Assembly: GCA_009839485.1 (NCBI GenBank)
Contig: VXPQ01000032.1
Location: 154,982-218,981 of the forward strand
Direction: 5' to 3'
Length of the DNA stretch: 64,000 nucleotides
Origin: Bacteroidetes bacterium SB0662_bin_6
GTDB lineage: Bacteria > Bacteroidota > Rhodothermia > Rhodothermales > VXPQ01
Within the stretch, counting starts at the first letter, position 1, and each line of letters starts with the position of its first letter. Shown here piece after piece: positions 34,588-43,444 of the stretch. The translations under genes were made by a program, and so were the position numbers. Under the pieces are notes generated by a model. The model did no database searches and was not told the DNA's origin. It was given only the letters and a program-made list of their open reading frames with translations.

Positions 34588-34867
34588 CCGCTTCGTAGAA
34601 CTCCGCCGGCTCATGCTGTCGCCATATTTCCTCGACGGCGGCGCGCACGGAGGGTTTTAGAAAGATATCGTCGATGGGCAACCCCCGAAGGCTGTTCGCC
34701 AGCACGACCAATTGCGTTTCGGGAAGATGCTGCTTGTTCAACACAATGATTTCCTCATCGGCAATCTTACACCGCCCACCTCGAAAATTACCCTTCTCCA
34801 TGCGCACTTCCAGACCAAACCCGGCTGCCGCTTCCCTGAGTTCTTCAAGGATGTGTTTTGTCTTCAT
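34574..34867 (-). CDS. Small conserved-looking protein of unknown function
   Basis: This 97-residue soluble protein has a predicted alpha-beta-alpha pattern: MKTKHILEELREAAAGFGLEV, a strand pair with a basic turn (MEKGNFRGGRCKIADEEIIVLN), and a helix-rich end (LVVLANSLRGLPIDDIFLKPSVRAAVEEIWR). It has no signal or membrane segment. I do not recognise the family. It overlaps the MBL hydrolase start by 14 bases, which suggests translational coupling, so a shared process with that enzyme is possible but unproven. Confidence 0.75.
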   Translation of the reverse strand: MKTKHILEELREAAAGFGLEVRMEKGNFRGGRCKIADEEIIVLNKQHLPETQLVVLANSLRGLPIDDIFLKPSVRAAVEEIWRQHEPAEFYEADDTE

Positions 34868-34936
34868 CGGAACGTCCGTATGGATAGGACCAGGATACTC
34901 ATTGCATTGTGCGGCGGGATGTTCGGAACCCTGCGG

Positions 34937-35719
34937 TTACCAGTTCAGACCCAATGTGATCATGTGTTGGGACCCGAGGTAATCAAGTCGGGTCTCGCTG
35001 GGTTCCAGGATCAGGTTCGCCTCGCCCACCCGCCAGGATTGGGTACGGAATCCGTATCCCGCGGACAAACCAAAGCGCTTGAACACCTCGCGAATATGCA
35101 TACGCGCACCCGCATCCACCAGCCATGCCATACCCGTGCTTCCCCCAAAGGAACGCAGCGCAATACCCAATGCCGGAGCGGCCCGTGCCTCTAAACGGAC
35201 ATTTTTACCCCGCTCCGTGCTCCCACCCAGGCCAACACCCAAACCAATCACCGTCACCTGAAACGATCCAAAGGGGGAATTCGCCTGCCCCTTCGGCGCT
35301 ACGCGACGGTAGTTCGTCTGCAACGTCAGGGGAAGGTACAGCCGGGACGTCTCCGAGGCTCCGATGGTGAAGAGAGAGCTCCAGGTTGCCACGGCAACGT
35401 CAAGTAACCTCGAGTTGTGACCAGCGGTGGAGCTTTCCGACCCATAGGTTAGGGTCGCGGAGATATTGGCCCGTGCGTACATAATACCATAGGCCGGGCC
35501 GGTGAACATCGGCGCCCCTTCGGTCGGCCTGTTCGTGTCAGGCTGGAAATCGACGGCCTGCCAGATGATCGAAAGCTCTCCGGCGCGTTGCTGTGCCACC
35601 CTTCCGTAGGAAAAAAGCTGTGCATGGACCTCCGGAACCACCGCAAGAGAAGCAAAAGCAAGCAATAACGCCAGCGTAACGCCTGCAACCGGAAACAACG
35701 GACTTCTGCGAAGGGACAT
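34937..35719 (-). CDS. Exported beta-rich protein, probable outer-membrane protein
   Basis: This 260-residue protein has a long signal peptide (about 1-34, LALLLAFASLAVVPEVHAQ). The mature part consists of alternating amphipathic strands (ISATLTYGSES, LYLPLTLQTNYRRV, FQVTVIGLGVGLGG, VRLEARAAPALGIALRSFGG) and ends with an aromatic residue (MITLGLNW), the usual C-terminal signal of outer-membrane beta-barrels. I do not recognise a specific family. ATG 35719 is chosen because it begins the signal peptide; upstream in-frame codons are unlike any secretion signal. It lies between the RNase E/G gene and the small unknown gene. Confidence 0.8.
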   Translation of the reverse strand: MSLRRSPLFPVAGVTLALLLAFASLAVVPEVHAQLFSYGRVAQQRAGELSIIWQAVDFQPDTNRPTEGAPMFTGPAYGIMYARANISATLTYGSESSTAGHNSRLLDVAVATWSSLFTIGASETSRLYLPLTLQTNYRRVAPKGQANSPFGSFQVTVIGLGVGLGGSTERGKNVRLEARAAPALGIALRSFGGSTGMAWLVDAGARMHIREVFKRFGLSAGYGFRTQSWRVGEANLILEPSETRLDYLGSQHMITLGLNW

Positions 35720-35769
35720 AATGAGTAAGAAAAGCAGGGGAAGCGGTCCTTGGCGCAAGGCCGTTCGAC

Positions 35770-37596
35770 CTAACCGGGTCTCGCGCCTCTCGACAACGGA
35801 ACCTTCCGGGTGAGGTCCTCCCCGGATCGGGTATCCGTGACGCGGAACGCGTACGGCGACATCGTTCCGTCTGTTTTGAGACGAATCGACAGCGAATGTT
35901 TCAGAAAGAACCCGAAACGGTTGGCGGTAATTTTGCGCCTCAGCCAGGCGGCCGTAAACGGGTGCGTCCATAGCGTAAGGCGCCGGGAACCGCCCAGGGC
36001 CTTGTACCCCACCACCCATTGCTCAATTTCCTGGAGCACCACCATCGGATCCGGGCGCCTTCCCCGGGAACTCCCACGCCCCCTTCCGGAAGACCGTTTC
36101 GGTTCGTTCCGGTCCTTTTTTTCGGGGGGCCGCGTTTCGCTCCGGGCGGGTTGCGCCGTCCCGGCCGAACCATTCTTCGTCAGAAAATCGGGGGAGTTTC
36201 CCCCCGCTGTGACACTTGGACGCAAACGTTGCCGGGTGATCTGGACAAGCCCGAAGTCGCTCATGGGCAGTACCTTCGTCACAGCGCGGTCTTTTCTGAA
36301 TTCCTTCCTGAGCTCATCATAGATTTTCCTCCGGTTCTTCTCATCACGGAGGTCAATGAAATCGACTACGATGATGCCGCCGAGATCCCGCAGGCGAACT
36401 TGCTTGGCGATGGCGCGCGCGGCTTCCAGATTCACCTTTACCGAACTTTCCTCCTGCGAAAGCCCATGTCCCGCCCTGCCCGAGTTCACATCCACCACAT
36501 GCATGGCCTCCGTATGCTCGATAAAGAGATACCCGCCGCCAGGAAGATTAACACGCCCTTCGAATGCCTCCTGTATTTCGGCCTGGATGCCGGCCACCTC
36601 GAACACATGCTTCTTTCCGTTGTGATGCCGGATGGCGTCGGCCATCTGTGGAGCTACCGCCTGAATGTAATTCCTGACGTTTCTGTAAAGCCGTTCGTTG
36701 TCGATCAGCACCCGGTCGTAATCTTCGGAGAACCGATCACGCATAACCGACGAGAGCATATTCACATCCCGATGAACCGGCATGGGCGGGTTGGGGCGCC
36801 CCGCGAGTTTCTGCTCCATCTTGCGCCATTTATCAAGCAGCAGTTGTAAATCCGTGTCGAGCGTTTTAGCATTTTTCCCCTCGGCCACCGTACGCACGAT
36901 CAGACCCACGCCTGGAGGAACGAGACTTTTGGCGAGCGCTTTGAGCCGCCGCCGTTCCTTGTACGAATGAATCTGCTTGGACACGGCTACATAGTTTCCG
37001 AACGGAACGAGAACCAGAAAGCGTCCAGCCATCGAAATGTCCGTGGAAACACGGCTGCCCTTATTCGAGATCGGTTCCTTGACGACCTTGACCAGAATGC
37101 GCTGGTTGACCTTGAGATACTTCTCCGGCGGATCGGCGGATCGGAGACTTTTATCGGTTCTTCTCGACAGGCGTTGTACGAGTCGTCGCCGAGCGCGGAG
37201 TTTCGCTATCGGCGCAACGCGAGTTGTTTCGTCGGTTCGCCCGGATGCGCTGTGATCGCGGCGCGGCTTGCGGCGTGCGCCCCGTTTTCTCGGCGGCTTC
37301 CGATTTTGATTGACTGTGCGGGATACATCCGGTTGCTTTGCGTCCACGAACGCGAGCAACTGCCCGATGTCATCCGACAGATCGGAAAAATGTAGAAAGG
37401 CGTCCTGTTTTCGCCCAATGTCCACGAACGCGGCCTGGATGCTTGGCATAACCTTGCAGACCCTGCCAAGGTAAATGTCGCCGATCGTTCGGGAATTATC
37501 AGGGTTCTCTATGTAGAGTTCTGCGAGACTTCCATTTTCTACGATGGCTATCCGCGTTTGCGCCTTCTCTGCATTGATGACAATTTCCTTACCCAT
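35770..37596 (-). CDS. rng: Ribonuclease E/G family endoribonuclease, atypical
   Basis: RNase E/G enzymes cut AU-rich single-stranded RNA in rRNA maturation and mRNA decay. This 608-residue protein has the S1 domain (IGDIYLGRVCKVMPSIQAAFVDIG, resuming after 160), the 5'-sensor and DNase I-like parts, and catalytic Asp369 (VVDVNSGR) and Asp412 (VVDFIDLRDE). Two features are odd. A basic insert (about 90-158, rich in Arg/Lys) splits the S1 domain. The CPxCxG zinc-link that normally follows QRxRP is absent, replaced by a Ser/Gly/Arg/Pro tract (about 462-520). The whole protein has one Cys, Cys47. The start is ATG 37596; a GTG lies 15 bases upstream. Confidence 0.93.
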   Translation of the reverse strand: MGKEIVINAEKAQTRIAIVENGSLAELYIENPDNSRTIGDIYLGRVCKVMPSIQAAFVDIGRKQDAFLHFSDLSDDIGQLLAFVDAKQPDVSRTVNQNRKPPRKRGARRKPRRDHSASGRTDETTRVAPIAKLRARRRLVQRLSRRTDKSLRSADPPEKYLKVNQRILVKVVKEPISNKGSRVSTDISMAGRFLVLVPFGNYVAVSKQIHSYKERRRLKALAKSLVPPGVGLIVRTVAEGKNAKTLDTDLQLLLDKWRKMEQKLAGRPNPPMPVHRDVNMLSSVMRDRFSEDYDRVLIDNERLYRNVRNYIQAVAPQMADAIRHHNGKKHVFEVAGIQAEIQEAFEGRVNLPGGGYLFIEHTEAMHVVDVNSGRAGHGLSQEESSVKVNLEAARAIAKQVRLRDLGGIIVVDFIDLRDEKNRRKIYDELRKEFRKDRAVTKVLPMSDFGLVQITRQRLRPSVTAGGNSPDFLTKNGSAGTAQPARSETRPPEKKDRNEPKRSSGRGRGSSRGRRPDPMVVLQEIEQWVVGYKALGGSRRLTLWTHPFTAAWLRRKITANRFGFFLKHSLSIRLKTDGTMSPYAFRVTDTRSGEDLTRKVPLSRGARPG

Positions 37597-38188
37597 ATAA
37601 GACGTGAGCACACGCCTTCGATGAGCCGGTTGATGTGTTGTGCACCCGGATCTGCCGGACCGGATATGGCGCCTGAACGATGGGCCGATACGGTCCCAAT
37701 GGCATTTTCATGTGGAGACAGGCAGGTATTCCATGCAATGGTTGCAAGCACATGCATGAAACACGTTTCGAAGAGTGTGCCGTCAGGTTTGGAGCGTCGC
37801 CAGACAACTGGAATATGCCCGGTAAACGGGCTATTCGGCATGAACGCTCCACCTCGCGCATAGGCAACGCACAAAGTACGCTGCTTACGGGAAACAGTAT
37901 CGAAAAACCGACTCAAGGACAACGTGCTACGCTCCTTGAAAAATTGTAAAAAGTCGTGTGTGAAGATCAGCACCCCAGCCGGGGCAGCTAAAGAAAACTC
38001 AACATTTTCTATTATGTTAGATGCCGGCGCTGCATAAATGATCCCGGCGCCGAATCGGCACTTTGTCCTGGTTTACGCGTAAGTATATCAGCTTTGACGT
38101 GCTACACAAAACCGAAATTTCGGTGCTATAATAGTAAGGCCAGCCCTGGTACGGAGCTGCCCGCGTAAATACCACATAACCCCCCATC
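37597..38188. other. 592-bp region without a recognisable gene
   Basis: This gap separates the divergent RNase E/G and citrate synthase genes. Frames on both strands give Cys-, Arg- and Met-rich translations that resemble no family. The left part may be a long 5' leader of the RNase gene, as in E. coli rne, where the leader mediates autoregulation; this is an analogy only. A small CCCC-AGCC-GGGG hairpin lies near 37973-37984. The right end holds the citrate synthase promoter. Confidence 0.45.
38111..38132 (+). promoter_or_regulatory. Citrate synthase promoter: palindrome plus extended -10
   Basis: ACCGAAATTTCGGT (38111-38124) is a perfect 14-bp palindrome. Its last T together with the next base gives TG, one base before TATAAT (38127-38132): a textbook extended -10 (TGCTATAAT) 56 bases before the gltA ATG. 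A protein bound to the palindrome would cover the -35/-10 spacer, so repression is the simplest guess. Confidence 0.55.
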
Positions 38189-39373
38189 ATGCCAGCCTCT
38201 GCTCAAAACAACGTATCGAAAGACCCCGAAAAATCAAAAAATACGCCGGCAGTGAAGGTGCAGGGACTGGCTGATGTCGTTGCATTGGATTCACACATTG
38301 CTTTTGTCAACGGGAAAATTGGACAACTATCGTATCGCGGCTACGATATCCGCGATCTCGCCCAAAACACTTCCTACGAAGAAGTTTTCTGCCTTCTCCA
38401 CGACGGGGACCTTCCTAATCAGGCTCGCCTCGACCAGGCGAAAGAACAATTACGGGCAGCCCTTGTCCTGCCGGAAGGCATATGGAGTATTTTACGCCGC
38501 ATTCCCAAAGACGCCAATCCCATGGCGTCCCTCCGAACGGCAGTTTCTGCACTAAGTCTGTTCGACGACGAGGCCGATGACGGATCGCCTGAGGCGAACT
38601 ACAGAAAATCAATCCGGATCGTTGCGCGTGTTCCTTCGATCATTGCAGCGATCGACCGGTTGCGTAAAGGAAAAGAACCGGTAGCTCCTCGCACGGATTG
38701 TTCGCATGCGCACAATTTTCTCTACATGCTTAATGGCGAAAGACCCGGAGAGATGGCCGAACGCACGTTCGACACATGCCTGGTGCTTCATGCCGAACAC
38801 GGGCTGAACGCCTCTACCTTTGCCAGTCGGGTGATCGGAGCAACGCTATCGGATATGTACTCGGCGGTAACAGGCGGCATTGCCGCGCTGAAAGGTCCGC
38901 TCCACGGTGGGGCCAATCAGGAAGTCATGCGCATGTTGCTCGAAATCGACTGTTCCGGTCAACGACCCGCCGACTATATCGCGGCAAAACTTGCAAAGAA
39001 GGAACGCATCATGGGCTTCGGGCACCGTGTCTACAAAACGATGGACCCGCGCGCCGGCATTCTCAAAGACATGAGCAAAGGACTCGGTGAGGAAATCGGC
39101 TCCCTGAAATGGTATGAAATGAGCCTGGAAATGATGGAAATTATGAAGGCGGAGAAAGGCCTGTATCCCAACGTGGATTTCTTCAGCGCCTCCATCTACT
39201 ACGCGCTGGGCATCGCTATCGACCTGTACACGCCCATCTTCGCATTAAGCCGAACGGCAGGCTGGAGTGCTCACCTGAAGGAACAATGGGAAGACAACAG
39301 GCTGATTCGCCCGAAGGCCGCATATGTTGGCCCACAAGGAAAACGTACACTGCCGATCGGGCAGCGCGCGTAA
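38189..39373 (+). CDS. gltA: Citrate synthase
   Basis: This 394-residue enzyme condenses acetyl-CoA and oxaloacetate, the entry step of the TCA cycle. Catalytic residues are His239 (GPLHGGAN), His279 (GFGHRVYK) and Asp330 (NVDFFS). The length and the RGYDI N-terminal region fit the shorter dimeric type found in Gram-positives, archaea and many Bacteroidota rather than the NADH-regulated hexamer. A 25-residue polar N-terminus precedes the fold. It lies shortly before sdhCAB, so two parts of the TCA cycle cluster here, separated by a small lipoprotein gene on the other strand. Confidence 0.96.
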   Translation: MPASAQNNVSKDPEKSKNTPAVKVQGLADVVALDSHIAFVNGKIGQLSYRGYDIRDLAQNTSYEEVFCLLHDGDLPNQARLDQAKEQLRAALVLPEGIWSILRRIPKDANPMASLRTAVSALSLFDDEADDGSPEANYRKSIRIVARVPSIIAAIDRLRKGKEPVAPRTDCSHAHNFLYMLNGERPGEMAERTFDTCLVLHAEHGLNASTFASRVIGATLSDMYSAVTGGIAALKGPLHGGANQEVMRMLLEIDCSGQRPADYIAAKLAKKERIMGFGHRVYKTMDPRAGILKDMSKGLGEEIGSLKWYEMSLEMMEIMKAEKGLYPNVDFFSASIYYALGIAIDLYTPIFALSRTAGWSAHLKEQWEDNRLIRPKAAYVGPQGKRTLPIGQRA

Positions 39374-39485
39374 ACACTTTTCTCCACGAATAAACGAGGA
39401 AAAAAGAAGCAAGGCAGATGTGCTGCGGCCCGTGATCAGAATCTGTCCTGACCACAGGCCGTGTGATATCAATCAGGCGAATAAA

Positions 39486-39779
39486 CTATTCCTCTGCCTC
39501 CTCCGCGGATGCCTCCTCCTCCATTTCTTCCATGGCCTCCTCTTCCATGCCTTCCTCATCCCCCATGTCCCCCATGTCTTCACCTTCCATCTCTCCCTCC
39601 ATCCCGTCACCTTCCATCTCCATCTCATCGGCTTCCATCTCCATGGCTTCGCCTTCCATCTCCATGTCATGGTCTTCCATCATAGCATCTTCGCTATCCG
39701 CCTCCTGCCCTCCACAGCCGACAAGAGCCGTCAAGGCAATCACAAGGGTCATTATGGAAAACGTACGCAATATCGTCAT
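39486..39779 (-). CDS. Met/Glu-rich small lipoprotein
   Basis: This 97-residue protein has a signal peptide with lipobox LVGC (Cys22). Everything after it is low complexity: alternating Met, Glu, Asp and Gly (DHDMEMEGEAMEMEADEME and similar), ending in an almost pure Glu/Ala tail. There is one His. The mature chain is very acidic with about twenty Met, which could bind soft metal ions such as Cu(I), or could simply be an unstructured acidic spacer. The DNA repeat units are imperfect, so the tract is not a simple trinucleotide run. ATG 39779 is chosen for the signal peptide. No family is recognised. Confidence 0.75.
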   Translation of the reverse strand: MTILRTFSIMTLVIALTALVGCGGQEADSEDAMMEDHDMEMEGEAMEMEADEMEMEGDGMEGEMEGEDMGDMGDEEGMEEEAMEEMEEEASAEEAEE

Positions 39780-39905
39780 AGCTGGCCTCCTTATGGCGAG
39801 TGGTTCTTCAAGTGCAGATCTTTGGCAGAGCTTCTTGCGAGATACCCCGCAAACGCCCTCTCCCCAAAGCATGCGGCTCAATTCCGGACAATAGACAGTA
39901 TATTC

Positions 39906-39916
39906 ACAAAGTTTGT
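39906..39916. promoter_or_regulatory. Short palindrome in the divergent lipoprotein/sdhC region
   Basis: ACAAAGTTTGT is an 11-bp inverted repeat with a single central base. It lies just upstream, on the minus strand, of TATACT (39902-39897), a possible -10 of the Met/Glu-rich lipoprotein gene. The 226-bp region holds no other gene. Regulatory meaning is speculative. Confidence 0.25.
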
Positions 39917-40005
39917 AATAATCCAATGGAACCTGATATTTATTATCCTTAGCATCCCTTTTTGTATCCTGTTACGCCCTGACGAGGCCCGAAAAGCCCT
40001 GCACC

Positions 40006-40719
40006 ATGGCGCCCCGGATTAAACACGACAAACCTGGTCTTTGGTCGGCCCTTTCCTCCCCGATCGGCAAAAAGGTGCTGACCGGGGTTACCGGCTTCGC
40101 GTGGGCGGGGTTCGTGATCCTGCACATGGCAGGAAACCTGAGTTACTTCGGTGCGGGCGAGGCATACAACGAATATGCGCACAAGTTACTGAGCACGGGG
40201 CCGCTCCTCTACGCAGTCGAGATTGTGCTCCTGATTTGCCTCGTAATTCATGCCATCCTTGGAGTAAATATCTACCTCGGCAAGCGGCGCGCCAGAAAGC
40301 AGGGCTACGACACCTACCGAAGCGCCGGGCGCCCCGGATTGCAGTCTCCGAGTTCCCGAACCATGCTCCTGACAGGTGTCGTCCTGCTTGTTTTTCTCGT
40401 GATCCACCTCAAATCGTTCAAGTTCGGCCCCGGTATCGCAGAAGGGTATAGCCTGCTGGTGGATGGTGAACCTATCCGGGATCTCAAGCGGCTGGTCACA
40501 GAGAAGTTTCAGCACCCGATCTATGCATTCGGATATACAGGCGTAATGGTTTTGCTGGGATTTCATTTGCGCCATGGAGTATGGAGCGCACTCCAGTCCC
40601 TGGGCGCCATGAACCGCCGCCTGACCCCGTTGATCTACGGGATCGCGGCCCTGCTCGCCGTCGGCATTGCCGCAGGTTTTATTGTGCTGCCCCTGTACAT
40701 TTACTTTTTCGCCCCGTAA
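40006..40719 (+). CDS. sdhC: Succinate dehydrogenase cytochrome b subunit, SdhC type B
   Basis: This 237-residue membrane anchor has five transmembrane helices and should carry two b-type hemes, as in Wolinella- and Bacillus-like complexes with a single anchor subunit. Candidate heme ligands are His40 (ILHMAGN), the His in VIHAILG, the His in VIHLKSF and those in FHLRHG. It passes electrons between the iron-sulfur subunit and menaquinone. sdhA begins ten bases after its stop, followed by sdhB, so the order is C-A-B. There is no separate sdhD, as expected for this type. Confidence 0.95.
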   Translation: MAPRIKHDKPGLWSALSSPIGKKVLTGVTGFAWAGFVILHMAGNLSYFGAGEAYNEYAHKLLSTGPLLYAVEIVLLICLVIHAILGVNIYLGKRRARKQGYDTYRSAGRPGLQSPSSRTMLLTGVVLLVFLVIHLKSFKFGPGIAEGYSLLVDGEPIRDLKRLVTEKFQHPIYAFGYTGVMVLLGFHLRHGVWSALQSLGAMNRRLTPLIYGIAALLAVGIAAGFIVLPLYIYFFAP

Positions 40720-40729
40720 CTCCGCAGCC

Positions 40730-42646
40730 ATGAATCTGGAAGCCCACGTTCCGCCCGGCCCCCTTGCAGAGAAGTGGCAGAACTATCTCGACAGGGCGAA
40801 GCTCGTCAATCCGGCAAACAAACGGAAGCATGATATCCTTGTGGTAGGTACGGGGCTGGCCGGAGGCTCCGCCGCAGCCACGCTGGCCGAGCTCGGATAT
40901 AATGTCAAAGTGTTCTGTATCCAGGATTCGGCCCGCCGCGCTCATTCGATCGCGGCGCAGGGCGGCATTAACGCCGCCAAGAATTATCCGAACGACGGGG
41001 ACACCGTCTGGCGTCTGTTTTACGACACGATCAAGGGGGGAGACTATCGTGCCCGCGAGGCAAATGTGCACCGTCTTGCCGCCGTCAGTAACCATATCAT
41101 TGACCAGTGCGTTGCGCAGGGCGTCCCGTTCGCGCGGGAATACGGCGGCCTGCTTGACAATCGCTCCTTTGGCGGGGCCCAGGTGTCGCGTACGTTCTAT
41201 GCCAGAGGCCAGACCGGCCAGCAACTGCTGCTGGGCGCTTACCAGGCGCTCGAACGGCAGATCCGGACCGGCGGGGTAAAGATGTTTCCTCGCAGGGAAA
41301 TGCTCGAACTCGTAGTCGTGGACGGTCAGGCGCGGGGTATTATTGTCCGCAATCTCGTAACCGGTGAGCTGGAACGCCATGCCGGCGACGCCGTGCTGCT
41401 ATGCACAGGAGGCTACGGCAACGTGTATTTTCTTTCCACGAACGCCAAAAATTCCAACGTCACTGCAGCATGGCGATGCCACCGGAAAGGCGCCTTTTTC
41501 GCCAATCCGTGTTACACCCAGATTCACCCGACCTGTATTCCCGTGTCGGGGCAGTACCAATCCAAACTGACGCTCATGAGCGAAAGCCTGCGCAATGACG
41601 GCAGGGTCTGGGTGCCCCGGAAAGCCGGCGATGCCCGCCCCCCTGAAAACATCCCGGAAGAGGAACGTGACTACTTCCTGGAGCGCCGGTATCCCGGTTT
41701 CGGCAATCTTGTCCCCCGGGATGTGGCATCGCGCGCCGCCAAAGTGGTATGCGACGATGGATTCGGCGTAGGTGCTACGAGGCAGGCTGTCTATCTGGAT
41801 TTTGAGAATGCGATCGGGCGTCTCGGGGAATCCGGAGTGAGAGAACGGTACGGGAATCTTTTCGAAATGTACGAGCGCATCACGGGTGAAAATCCGTACG
41901 GGGTTCCGATGCGGATCTATCCCGCCGTACACTACACGATGGGCGGCCTGTGGGTCGATTACCGCCTCATGAGCACGATCCCGGGGCTGTTCGTGCTGGG
42001 AGAAGCCAATTTTTCCGACCACGGTGCAAACCGGTTGGGGGCCAGCGCACTCATGCAGGGCCTTGCCGACGGGTATTTTGTCATTTCTTCGACGCTGGGA
42101 GACTACATTGCCTCCGGCGGCGGCAGTGGCAAGGTGGATGTTTCGGAGGCGCCGTTCGACGAGGCATCCGGCGCGGCGGAGGACCGTATCAAACGCCTGC
42201 TCCATGTCGATGGAGGCAAAACGGTCACGGAATTTCACAGGGAACTTGGACAGATCATGTGGGACTACGTAGGTATGTCCCGAAACCGGAAGGGACTCCA
42301 GCACGCCATGGACGCCATTGCAGATCTGCGCGCCGAATACTGGGAAAACGTATCCGTGCCCGGTCGCAAAGACACCTTGAACAAGAACCTCGAATTTGCA
42401 GGCCGCGTAGCGGACTTTCTCGAACTGGGAGAACTCATGGCCCGGGACGCTCTGCACAGAGACGAATCGTGCGGCGCTCATTTCCGTGAGGAATATCAAA
42501 CGGAAGAAGGCGAGGCGCTGCGCCGGGACGAAGAGTATACCTACGTGGCCGCATGGGAATTCACGGGAGATACGGCATCTCCGGTACTGCACAAGGAAAC
42601 GCTATCTTTTGAGGTGGTCGATTTGTCCACGAGGAGCTACAAATAA
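40730..42646 (+). CDS. sdhA: Succinate dehydrogenase flavoprotein subunit
   Basis: This 638-residue protein carries covalent FAD and oxidises succinate to fumarate. The dinucleotide fold is GTGLAGG (40-46), and the FAD-linked His72 lies in [15 protein letters not shown]. Substrate and catalytic residues are in the HPTCIP segment and [19 protein letters not shown]. The C-terminal helical domain runs to the end. ATG 40730 gives a 36-residue N-terminal extension before the Rossmann fold, typical of the type B enzymes. The frame is open upstream within sdhC but not conserved. sdhB follows after 42 bases. Confidence 0.96.
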   Translation: MNLEAHVPPGPLAEKWQNYLDRAKLVNPANKRKHDILVVGTGLAGGSAAATLAELGYNVKVFCIQDSARRAHSIAAQGGINAAKNYPNDGDTVWRLFYDTIKGGDYRAREANVHRLAAVSNHIIDQCVAQGVPFAREYGGLLDNRSFGGAQVSRTFYARGQTGQQLLLGAYQALERQIRTGGVKMFPRREMLELVVVDGQARGIIVRNLVTGELERHAGDAVLLCTGGYGNVYFLSTNAKNSNVTAAWRCHRKGAFFANPCYTQIHPTCIPVSGQYQSKLTLMSESLRNDGRVWVPRKAGDARPPENIPEEERDYFLERRYPGFGNLVPRDVASRAAKVVCDDGFGVGATRQAVYLDFENAIGRLGESGVRERYGNLFEMYERITGENPYGVPMRIYPAVHYTMGGLWVDYRLMSTIPGLFVLGEANFSDHGANRLGASALMQGLADGYFVISSTLGDYIASGGGSGKVDVSEAPFDEASGAAEDRIKRLLHVDGGKTVTEFHRELGQIMWDYVGMSRNRKGLQHAMDAIADLRAEYWENVSVPGRKDTLNKNLEFAGRVADFLELGELMARDALHRDESCGAHFREEYQTEEGEALRRDEEYTYVAAWEFTGDTASPVLHKETLSFEVVDLSTRSYK

Positions 42647-42688
42647 CGGCAGAACATTTGTCGAAGCACTGAACCATTCCGCAGCCGC

Positions 42689-43441
42689 ATGGCGCAAACG
42701 ATGACCATACACTTGAAAGTCTGGCGGCAGTCCGGCCCGGATGCAAAGGGAAAACTGGTCGATTACACGCTCGAGAACCTGAACGAGGATATGTCCTTCC
42801 TCGAGGCGCTTGACGTATTGAACGAGGAACTCATCAAAAAGGGCGAAGACCCGGTCGAGTTCGACAACGATTGCCGCGAGGGTATTTGCGGCTCCTGCGG
42901 CCTTATGGTGGGGGGTATCGCGCATGGCCCCATGAAGGCTACGGCCGTGTGCCAGTTGCATATGCGGCACTACAAGGACGGAGACACGATTGTCGTCGAA
43001 CCCTTCCGCGCCGCCGCTTTTCCCATCATCAAGGATCTGGTGGTGGATCGCAGCGCATTCGACCGCATTATTGCAGCGGGCGGCTACGTCTCCGTCGATA
43101 CGGGGGGAGCACCGGATGCAAACAGCCTTCCCATTCCGAAGGAACATGTGGACGAGGCGTTCGATTTCGCCACATGCATCGGTTGCGGGGCCTGCGTCGC
43201 CTCATGTCCGAATGCATCCGCCTCCTTGTTCACGGGCGCAAAAGTAGCCCACCTTGCACACCTCCCCCAGGGTCAGGTCGAACGCAAGGAGCGGGTTGTG
43301 CGCATGGTAGACCAGATGAAAGCCGAGGGATTCGGAGATTGCTCGAATCACGGGGAATGTGAGGCCGTGTGTCCGAAGCAAATTTCCATCGCCGCTATTG
43401 CAAAGATGCGGCGCGAGTACCTGCGCGCTCTTTTCGGGTAG
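42689..43441 (+). CDS. sdhB: Succinate dehydrogenase iron-sulfur subunit
   Basis: This 250-residue protein passes electrons from FAD to the cytochrome b subunit through three clusters. The [2Fe-2S] ligands are in [11 protein letters not shown] with a later Cys in AVCQLH. The C-terminal motifs [12 protein letters not shown] and [12 protein letters not shown] hold the [4Fe-4S] and [3Fe-4S] clusters. The gene ends only three bases from the end of the convergent carboxylase gene, so the two transcripts must overlap or stop with no room for an intrinsic terminator. Confidence 0.96.
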   Translation: MAQTMTIHLKVWRQSGPDAKGKLVDYTLENLNEDMSFLEALDVLNEELIKKGEDPVEFDNDCREGICGSCGLMVGGIAHGPMKATAVCQLHMRHYKDGDTIVVEPFRAAAFPIIKDLVVDRSAFDRIIAAGGYVSVDTGGAPDANSLPIPKEHVDEAFDFATCIGCGACVASCPNASASLFTGAKVAHLAHLPQGQVERKERVVRMVDQMKAEGFGDCSNHGECEAVCPKQISIAAIAKMRREYLRALFG

Positions 43442-43444
43442 GGC

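Noticed and set aside
37548-37973. 141-codon open frame on the minus strand in the gap upstream of the RNase E/G gene
   Set aside because: It overlaps the RNase start in another frame and is rich in Cys, His, Arg and Ser with no domain pattern; codon use is unlike neighbouring genes.
38094-38132. TTGACG plus TATAAT as a standard promoter of gltA
   Set aside because: The spacing is 27 bases, too long for a -35/-10 pair. The extended -10 alone is the better reading.
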